A stretch of DNA of 64,000 nucleotides, from NCBI GenBank assembly GCA_052103595.1, contig JBQEKC010000002.1, forward strand, positions 62,001 through 126,000, read 5' to 3'. Source of the stretch: CAMEGH01 sp052103595. Its GTDB lineage: Bacteria > Patescibacteriota > Saccharimonadia > Saccharimonadales > Saccharimonadaceae. Within the stretch, counting starts at the first letter, position 1, and each line of letters begins with the position of its first letter. A program made the translations under genes and the position numbers. The notes beneath the pieces are model-generated. The model did no database searches. It had not been told where the DNA came from and was given only the letters and a program-made list of their open reading frames with translations. Below are positions 58,601 to 64,000 of the stretch, piece after piece.

Positions 58601-61159
58601 ATGACACAACTAGCAAAATCGTACATTCCAGAACAATACGAAAAAAACGTCTACGCAATGTGGGAGACAGGCAATGCATTTGACCCAAAAGGGGAAGGTG
58701 AGCCATACAGCATCGTTATGCCACCGCCAAATGCGAACGGCAACCTCCACATGGGGCACGCACTGATTGTCAATTACCAAGATATGCTAGTGCGTTTTCA
58801 TCGCATGCAAGGGAAAGATGCGGTATATCTTCCGGGGGCTGACCACGCTGGGTTTGAAACCTGGGTGGTATATGAGCGTGTTTTAACTGAGCAGGGGAAG
58901 AACCGTTTCGACTTTTCACGTGAACAGCTCTACAGCCAAGTATGGAATTTTGTTGATGAACAACGCGGCAACATGGAACAGCAGTTGCGAGCACTTGGCG
59001 CCGGTGCTAGTTGGAAAAATCTTACCTTCACCCTAGATGATAAAGTGGTAAAAACAGTCCACGAAACGTTCAAGAAGTTGTGGGATGATGACCTTATTTA
59101 CAGAGGTGAGCGTATTGTTAACTACAGTACAAAATACCAAACGAGTTACTCGGACATTGAAGTAAATTACAAAAACGAAAAGGGGACCCTGTGGAGTATC
59201 GCCTACCCACTTCTTGATAAGGTAGGTGAGATTGTCATTGCCACGACTCGCCCAGAAACGATGCTAGGCGATACCGCCATTGCCGTTCATCCAGATGACG
59301 AGCGCTACAAAGACTTAATTGGCACAAAAGTCCAACTACCGCTGACTCACCGTGAAATTCCTATCGTAGCCGATGAGTATGTCGACCCAACTTACGGCAC
59401 TGGTGCGGTAAAAGTAACGCCAGCGCATGACCCGAACGACTTTGAAATAGGGGAGCGCCATGACCTTGAACGGATTCAGGTGATTGGATTCGACGGCACG
59501 ATGATTAACGTACCACGCAATTACGAAGGGCTTGATGTGCTCGAGGCACGCAAAAAGGTATTGGCGGCACTTGAAGCGCAAGAACTTCGCCGTGGAGAAA
59601 AAGAAATTGAGCACACCGTAGGATATGACTACAAGAGTGGATTGCCGATTCAACCGCTCATCAAAGACCAGTGGTTTATCAAAGTAAAGCCACTCGCAAA
59701 ACGTGCAATCGACGTGCTTGAAAAGGGTGAAATCAACTTCACGCCAGCAAATAAAAAGGATATTTTGATTGAATACTTAAAGAATCTTCGCGACTGGAAC
59801 ATTAGCCGCCAAATCCCCTGGGGTATTCCAATTCCTGCGTTCGTCAATAAAGAAGATGATAGCGACTGGATCTACGACGACCGCGTGACAGAAAAAGAAA
59901 TTACCGTTGATGGCAAGACCTACACGCGTGAAGAAGACACCTTCGATACTTGGTTTAGCAGTGGTCAGTGGCCTTACATCACCACTGATGCACTTGAAGC
60001 GGGAAGTGAGCTTGGTAAGTTCTACCCAACCAGCCTGATGGGCACAGGCATGGATATTCTCTTTCCATGGATTTCGCGCATGATTATGCTGGGGTTGTAC
60101 CGAACAGACACCATTCCGTTTAAGGATGTTTACTTTAATGGCCTCGTACTAGATGAGCATGGCCAAAAGATGAGTAAATCAAAGGGTAATGTGGTTAATC
60201 CTCTTGAGATTATTGATGAATATGGCTCTGATGCACTCCGTCTTGGTATTGTCGCCAGCCGTTCAGCTGCGCAGAACCAAGCACTCTCGATGAGCAAAAT
60301 TGTCGCCGGGCGCAACTACTGTAATAAGCTGTGGAATATTTCGCGATTTATTTCGGATAAACTTGGGGCAGCATTTATCCCAACTAACACTTCTCAGGCA
60401 GCCAGCGTTATCGATCATTGGATTATTAGTGAACTTAATCAAGCAAGTAGCGAGATTGAAGAGCATCTCCAGGCATATCGCTTTGCTGAGGCATCTGAAA
60501 CGCTTTACCACACCGTATGGGATAGTGTAGCCGACTGGTATATCGAGGCAAGTAAAGTCAGCTACAACCCAAACCTATTGGCATGGGTACTTGAAACTTG
60601 CTTACGGCTTAGTCATCCATTCGCTCCGTTCGTCACCGAAACAATTTGGCAGACGTTGCCATGGACCGACTCGCTTCTTGCAACCGAGCACTGGCCATTC
60701 CAGCTCCAAGCGGATGACATTGCAGCGGGACAGTTTACCCGCATTCAGAAGCTCGTGAACGAAGCACGCTACGTCACCAGCGAGCTCCCAGGCAACGAAC
60801 GTTACACGCTGCTTTTCCAGAATGATTCACTGATAGAAGAAAACGCCGCACTTATTAAGCACTTGGCGCGCCTGAAGGGGATCGGTGAGGTTGATCAGCC
60901 ACGTGGATTGCGCTTAGCCGCGAGTAACCGTGAAGCTTGGCTTGATATCGATGAAAAAACACTTTACGAACATCAATCAAACTTAGAAGTTCGTCTCGCA
61001 GAAACACGTGTTCATCTGCAAAAGCTCGAGGGTCGTTTGGGCAACGAAAACTACCTCAAAAAGGCACCTGAACACTTAGTAGAGGAAACAAAACGAGAAG
61101 TAGAAAGCACGAAAAAGCTGATCGATCGGCTCGTTAATGAGCTAAGCGTGCTCGAATAG
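58601..61159 (+). CDS. valS: Valyl-tRNA synthetase
   Basis: An 852-aa class I synthetase. HIGH motif in PNANGNLHMGHAL, ValRS-type LPGADHAGFETWVVYERVL, an editing CP1 domain (TTRPETMLGDTAIAVHPDD), KMSKSKGNVVNP, an anticodon-binding domain, and the C-terminal coiled coil (LEVRLAETRVHLQKLEGRLG) characteristic of ValRS. Length is normal. AAGG about 10 nt before ATG 58601 is a modest ribosome-binding site in a leadered mRNA. The stop touches that of the 61160 gene. Confidence 0.97.
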   Translation: MTQLAKSYIPEQYEKNVYAMWETGNAFDPKGEGEPYSIVMPPPNANGNLHMGHALIVNYQDMLVRFHRMQGKDAVYLPGADHAGFETWVVYERVLTEQGKNRFDFSREQLYSQVWNFVDEQRGNMEQQLRALGAGASWKNLTFTLDDKVVKTVHETFKKLWDDDLIYRGERIVNYSTKYQTSYSDIEVNYKNEKGTLWSIAYPLLDKVGEIVIATTRPETMLGDTAIAVHPDDERYKDLIGTKVQLPLTHREIPIVADEYVDPTYGTGAVKVTPAHDPNDFEIGERHDLERIQVIGFDGTMINVPRNYEGLDVLEARKKVLAALEAQELRRGEKEIEHTVGYDYKSGLPIQPLIKDQWFIKVKPLAKRAIDVLEKGEINFTPANKKDILIEYLKNLRDWNISRQIPWGIPIPAFVNKEDDSDWIYDDRVTEKEITVDGKTYTREEDTFDTWFSSGQWPYITTDALEAGSELGKFYPTSLMGTGMDILFPWISRMIMLGLYRTDTIPFKDVYFNGLVLDEHGQKMSKSKGNVVNPLEIIDEYGSDALRLGIVASRSAAQNQALSMSKIVAGRNYCNKLWNISRFISDKLGAAFIPTNTSQAASVIDHWIISELNQASSEIEEHLQAYRFAEASETLYHTVWDSVADWYIEASKVSYNPNLLAWVLETCLRLSHPFAPFVTETIWQTLPWTDSLLATEHWPFQLQADDIAAGQFTRIQKLVNEARYVTSELPGNERYTLLFQNDSLIEENAALIKHLARLKGIGEVDQPRGLRLAASNREAWLDIDEKTLYEHQSNLEVRLAETRVHLQKLEGRLGNENYLKKAPEHLVEETKREVESTKKLIDRLVNELSVLE

Positions 61160-61468
61160 TCACGCAGGAATAAACGAGAAGGTGAGGCCATTTTTGGTGG
61201 TTTTACGGCCGCCCTTCTTGTGTTTGTGATTGCGTACTTTGTCGCGCGGGTCGGGCGCGCTGACGTGTGCATGCTTTTTTACTTTTATGTGCTTACCGTG
61301 AACATGAAGCTCTGGAGCAAGCTTGGCGCTGGCTGTTTCCGTTTTTTCGTGGTGCGCCGTGAGGGCAGTCACAGTAGCTTTATCGAGCTGGGAATCGTGC
61401 ACAAACACGCCCATTGTCGTACTGAGCGCGATTGATGCCATCATCATTCGTATTCCTGTTTCTGTCAT
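61160..61468 (-). CDS. Small His/Lys-rich exported protein
   Basis: A 102-aa protein with a hydrophobic N-terminus (GIRMMMASIALSTTMGVFV, a possible signal or anchor) followed by a His/Lys/Ala-rich mature part (LHVHGKHIKVKKHAHVS, RNHKHKKGGRKTTKN). I do not recognise it. The His-rich part could bind metal or nucleic acid; inference. It has a strong class B promoter, an A-rich leader and AAGAGAA just before the ATG. Its stop directly abuts the convergent valS stop. Confidence 0.7.
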   Translation of the reverse strand: MTETGIRMMMASIALSTTMGVFVHDSQLDKATVTALTAHHEKTETASAKLAPELHVHGKHIKVKKHAHVSAPDPRDKVRNHKHKKGGRKTTKNGLTFSFIPA

Positions 61469-61504
61469 TTCTCTTTTTTGGTTTTAAGTAGTGATTATGC
61501 TTTA

Positions 61505-61533
61505 ATATTAGCATAAGCTTTACTTTTTGTCAA
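61505..61533 (-). promoter_or_regulatory. Class B promoter of the His/Lys-rich gene
   Basis: TTGACA (61528-61533), a 17-bp spacer ending CTTATGC, TAATAT (61505-61510). Same 13-bp CTTATGCTAATAT as at 4565 and 28216. Confidence 0.8.
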
Positions 61534-61544
61534 GAATATATCGC

Positions 61545-61997
61545 TTAGTTATGATGGTACGGGCCGCCACGAGCGATTTCTTGCGCTCGATATAGCTGTT
61601 CAGTCAGAAGAAGCCGCACTAGCATATGCGGAAACACCAGCCGAGATAACGACCATACAATATTGGCGCGCTGCATGATGGCATCGTTAACACCGTATGC
61701 ACCACCAATCACAATCACTATTGGTTTTTGGCCCGCTTCGCGCTCAATCAAGCGAGAAAATTCAGGTGATGAAAGGTTTTTACCGCGTTCATCTAACAAG
61801 AGAACAAAATCGCCAGGTTTTATGCGCGTCATAATAGCGTCAGACTCGCTGTCGCGCGCCTCTTGATGGCTCTTCGTCGAATAGGGGAGTAGTTGCCATT
61901 CTACATTAAATGGCGCTCGGAGGCGCTTCTGGTAGCGCAAAAGGCCGTCTTCAATCCAGCTATCGTGCTTTTTACCAATGGCGATAATACGGATCAT
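61545..61997 (-). CDS. rlmH: 23S rRNA pseudouridine(1915) N3-methyltransferase RlmH
   Basis: A 150-aa SPOUT methyltransferase modifying Psi1915 in helix 69. Family segments: FVLLLDERGKNLSSPEFS, the knotted VIVIGGAYGVNDAI, LSRLVFPHMLVRLLLTEQLYRA and the C-terminal GGPYHHN. The start overlaps the HIT stop by 4 nt (ATGA), so it is translationally coupled to that gene. Confidence 0.96.
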   Translation of the reverse strand: MIRIIAIGKKHDSWIEDGLLRYQKRLRAPFNVEWQLLPYSTKSHQEARDSESDAIMTRIKPGDFVLLLDERGKNLSSPEFSRLIEREAGQKPIVIVIGGAYGVNDAIMQRANIVWSLSRLVFPHMLVRLLLTEQLYRAQEIARGGPYHHN

Positions 61998-62389
61998 GCC
62001 AACCGGAGCTTTTCTGCGAGGTCCGCTAAGGCGGCGTGGTCTGGCTCGATGGTCATATCTGGCTGATCGCGAAACTCATCAACAGAGGTGAACGGAATCA
62101 AGTGGACGTGTGCGTGTGGCACGTCAACACCAACCACTTGCTCGCCTACGTATGGCACCTTAAGCGTCGTTCGCAGATGCTTGGCGATGCGTTGACTGGC
62201 GCGCATCACTGCCTGGTAATCGGCTTCGGGTAAATCCCACAAAAATTCTACAGGGTTTTTTGGAACGACCAATGTATGTCCTTGGCTCGTAGGATGGATA
62301 TCCAAAAATGCAAAGACTTTGTCGTCTTCGTAAATTTTATGGCTTGGGATGTCGCCGTCGATAATTTGGGAGAAGATTGTTGTCGTCAT
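61994..62389 (-). CDS. HIT family nucleotide-binding protein
   Basis: A 131-aa histidine-triad protein. Typical start FSQIIDGDIPSHKIYEDD, FAFLDIHPTSQGHTLVVPK, and the catalytic triad VPHAHVHLIP (His-x-His-x-His). Hydrolase or transferase of nucleotide phosphoramidates; the in vivo substrate is unclear. TATAAT (62396-62401) ends 6 nt before the ATG (leaderless). Operon with rlmH. Confidence 0.93.
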   Translation of the reverse strand: MTTTIFSQIIDGDIPSHKIYEDDKVFAFLDIHPTSQGHTLVVPKNPVEFLWDLPEADYQAVMRASQRIAKHLRTTLKVPYVGEQVVGVDVPHAHVHLIPFTSVDEFRDQPDMTIEPDHAALADLAEKLRLA

Positions 62390-62422
62390 GGATTTATTAT
62401 ACTACGTCTTGCAGGGTATATA

Positions 62423-62451
62423 TTGACAAAAAGTATGTTTTAATATATAAT
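62423..62451 (+). promoter_or_regulatory. Near-consensus promoter of the GC-rich orphan
   Basis: TTGACA (62423-62428), 17-bp spacer, TATAAT (62446-62451). The leader of about 87 nt starts with a TAATAC/GTATTA hairpin (62462-62479) and ends with GGAGGG. Confidence 0.85.
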
Positions 62452-62544
62452 AAACCGCAGTAATACAATTCCGTATTACGTGAACCTCTACAATTTATGC
62501 TTTACGAGTAGATCGTTCGCACCTACGATACCCGGAGGGTATTT

Positions 62545-63528
62545 ATGTCTGCATCTATCGACCGCGTCGCTAACCATGACGGTGAGTTCAAGTTCGACTT
62601 GGACTTCACCGAAGGGTACAAGGTTAACAGCCTGACCGCCAGAACGGCATTCGAGTATGCGCAAGCAGTGCTTGCAGCGCTCAAGGCCGAGAAATGGAGG
62701 CAGGCCAAACAATCCGCGAGGGACCTCAGCGACCTGCTCGCCGAAGTCTACCCGTCCAGCCTCAGCAAGGCGGAGCTCGCCGAACTGCGCGAGTACGTTC
62801 AGACCAACCTCTGTTTCGTCGCTACGCACACCCATGGAGACTTCTTGGGGCGTGATGACCTCGACGGTTATTACCACTACGAGCGAGTTCTCGGTGAGCT
62901 GTGCGACTCCGAGATGATTACGACGCTGATTGTCGACTGGGATTTTCGTGGCAACGGAACCAGTCTCGATCAGCTGTTGCGAGCCATCCCGGACGACGCA
63001 GAGAAGACCGTACAGCCAGGCCTGAAACTGCCCCTCAACAAGCTTCTGACGATTCCCGTCGAAGCTACGTTGGGTCACGTTAGAGCAGGTCTGTACATCG
63101 ACGCGAGCCCCCTGGCGCTCGACGAGCGTTACCTGCTCGACCTGAACCTCAGCTCGGTCGGTACGCTCACCACCGTCCAGCCGCTCGACAACGGCAACTG
63201 GACGGTTCGGAACGCGTGGTTCACTCATGACGATCCGGAGGCTGACGCCTTCGTCAAATGTGTGACCGACAGCGACTCCAGCGTCAACGAGGAAGAAGAA
63301 GCTACCGGCATCCCCGGCCGCCTGAACCAACTCGTCGATTTCGAGATCGGCTCTGACGGCAAGATCGTCCAGATGCGCTCGTCGTGCAACGGGTACGACC
63401 CGAAGACCGGTGAATTCGTCGCCAACTACTTCATGCCCTGGTACATCAACCAGGAGCTCGGAGTCGAAAGCTACGTACCTCCGATCGACTGGCGCACAGA
63501 AAGACGACTCCGCTCCGAAGAAGCATAA
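62545..63528 (+). CDS. GC-rich orphan protein, unknown function
   Basis: A 327-aa soluble acidic protein, not recognised: an all-helical N-terminal part (TARTAFEYAQAVLAALKAEK, helices to about 110), then mixed alpha/beta segments and a C-terminal part ending WRTERRLRSEEA. No signal peptide or catalytic motif. GGAGGG 6 nt before the ATG, strong promoter, own terminator. Codons prefer AAG, CAG, GAG, CTC/CTG and GTC, and sampled lines are 53-60 percent GC, higher than the housekeeping genes nearby. Either transferred recently or selected for high expression. Confidence 0.8.
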   Translation: MSASIDRVANHDGEFKFDLDFTEGYKVNSLTARTAFEYAQAVLAALKAEKWRQAKQSARDLSDLLAEVYPSSLSKAELAELREYVQTNLCFVATHTHGDFLGRDDLDGYYHYERVLGELCDSEMITTLIVDWDFRGNGTSLDQLLRAIPDDAEKTVQPGLKLPLNKLLTIPVEATLGHVRAGLYIDASPLALDERYLLDLNLSSVGTLTTVQPLDNGNWTVRNAWFTHDDPEADAFVKCVTDSDSSVNEEEEATGIPGRLNQLVDFEIGSDGKIVQMRSSCNGYDPKTGEFVANYFMPWYINQELGVESYVPPIDWRTERRLRSEEA

Positions 63529-63562
63529 ATAGAGCTTCGTTAAATCGCCAATCGCTGGCGTA

Positions 63563-63588
63563 TCCTCACTTTACAGTGGGGATTTTTC
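63563..63588 (+). terminator. Intrinsic terminator of the GC-rich orphan
   Basis: Stem ATCCTCACT/AGTGGGGAT (63563-63571 with 63576-63584, one G-U), followed by TTTTTCC. Confidence 0.85.
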
Positions 63589-63613
63589 CTTTTCATCCGT
63601 TATAGCAATAGAA

Positions 63614-63646
63614 GAAAAACACACGACATAGCATCGTGTGTTTTTT
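63614..63646 (-). terminator. Terminator of tRNA-Ser(TGA)
   Basis: Stem CACACGA/TCGTGTG with A and T runs on either side; on the minus strand it follows the tRNA 3' end. Confidence 0.85.
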
Positions 63647-63647
63647 G

Positions 63648-63737
63648 TGGCGGAGAGAGTGGGATTCGAACCCACGGTACCTTTTACAGCACGCCGGTTT
63701 TCAAGACCGGTACCTTAAACCACTCGGTCATCTCTCC
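63648..63737 (-). tRNA. tRNA-Ser (anticodon TGA)
   Basis: Type II tRNA: acceptor GGAGAGA, anticodon stem CCGGT/ACCGG with loop CTTGAAA (anticodon TGA), long variable arm, encoded CCA. TACAAT on the minus strand (63751-63756) lies 13 nt upstream as a possible -10. Reads UCA and probably other UCN. Confidence 0.95.
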
Positions 63738-63756
63738 AAAATACTTTGTTATTGTA

Positions 63757-64000
63757 TCACAACTCCTCTGTTTCATCTAGAGGTTGGTAGGCAACCGCGA
63801 TAATGTGCGCGACAGTGTAGCCTGCCGTTTCAAGACATTCCTTTGCGGCGGCCATGGTTGCGCCAGTTGTGACGATATCATCTAGCAGAATAAGTGGTCG
63901 TGTTGTCTTCGATGTTTGTGTAACACGAAAGGCAGTATCCGCTTGCTTAAATCGTTCTATTCGATTGCTCCCTACTTGGCGATGATTATGCTCACGCCAA
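63757..64000 (-). CDS. ComF-like phosphoribosyltransferase (partial, 3' end)
   Basis: The last 81 codons of a gene that begins beyond the right edge. Translation of the minus strand gives NHRQVGSNRIERFKQADTAF and then the PRPP-binding loop LLDDIVTTGATM, ending in YQPLDETEEL. These fit the C-terminal half of ComF/GntX proteins, which have a type I phosphoribosyltransferase fold and take part in DNA uptake. The zinc-finger N-terminus is outside the window. Confidence 0.75.
   Translation of the reverse strand, partial: WREHNHRQVGSNRIERFKQADTAFRVTQTSKTTRPLILLDDIVTTGATMAAAKECLETAGYTVAHIIAVAYQPLDETEEL

Overview
The window reads as a compact bacterial chromosome segment from the Candidate Phyla Radiation (Patescibacteria), most likely Saccharibacteria (TM7). 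This is inferred from the gene content: a degenerate NrnA-like protein upstream of truB, a VirB2-like pilin of the CPR type, a SIS-domain glucose/mannose-phosphate isomerase, P/Q-rich membrane-anchored proteins, very short intergenic gaps and abutting convergent genes. TGA is an ordinary stop (dnaG, the FtsX-like permease, the 90-aa orphan), which argues against the recoded Gracilibacteria and Absconditabacteria. There are no rRNA genes, IS elements, prophage or CRISPR arrays.

Layout. 1-9.2 kb: pnp, rpsO, yaaA, an acidic orphan, truB with the NrnA-like pseudoenzyme, rpsT and holA. 9.2-10.6 kb: four small orphan genes, the first behind a leader with three hairpins. 10.6-15.3 kb: mutM, a HAD protein, a membrane-anchored protein and polA. 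15.4-18.1 kb: a Na+/H+ antiporter and a P-loop kinase-like protein. 18.1-31.2 kb, mostly minus strand: rpoD-dnaG, yjbR, orn, a DEAH helicase, mscL, argS, a 51-aa small gene, pyrG and zwf. 31.2-38.5 kb: a giant polytopic membrane protein and the ribonucleotide reductase locus. 38.5-43 kb: a membrane spermidine-synthase-like protein, a pilin, two membrane proteins and four tRNAs (three Ser, one Arg). 42.8-45 kb: a MacB-type ABC exporter. 45-56.4 kb: orphan genes with strong promoters mixed with the isomerase, a glycosyltransferase, groES-groEL under a CIRCE operator, a Nudix protein and a Mur-ligase-like protein. 56.4-64 kb: tsaD, femX, valS, rlmH, a HIT protein, a GC-rich orphan, tRNA-Ser(TGA) and the 3' part of a comF-like gene.

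Three kinds of 5' end are visible. (A) About 22 mainly housekeeping genes have an extended -10 (TGnTATACT type) only 6-8 nt before the start codon, which predicts leaderless mRNAs. (B) Five orphan or small genes share TTGAC(A/T)-N17 promoters and A-rich leaders with little or no Shine-Dalgarno sequence; three of them share an identical 13-bp segment at the -10. (C) A set of short orphan genes, several visibly GC-rich, has consensus promoters, hairpin-bearing leaders and good Shine-Dalgarno sequences.

The most interesting locus is the ribonucleotide reductase. NrdA (802 aa) contains only the three catalytic cysteines and ends where the redox-active C-terminal tail should begin. A separate 57-aa protein encoded after nrdB, from its own promoter, ends in Cys-Glu-Gly-Cys-Gln, the kind of ending that tail normally has. 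NrdB has Phe at the radical-tyrosine position and Glu as first metal ligand, pointing to a tyrosyl-radical-free (class Ic-like) enzyme. Also notable are a DnaG primase that has lost its zinc ligands, a Mur ligase without the UDP-binding domain, tRNA-Arg with a GCG anticodon, and lysine/alanine-rich tails on S20 and MscL.
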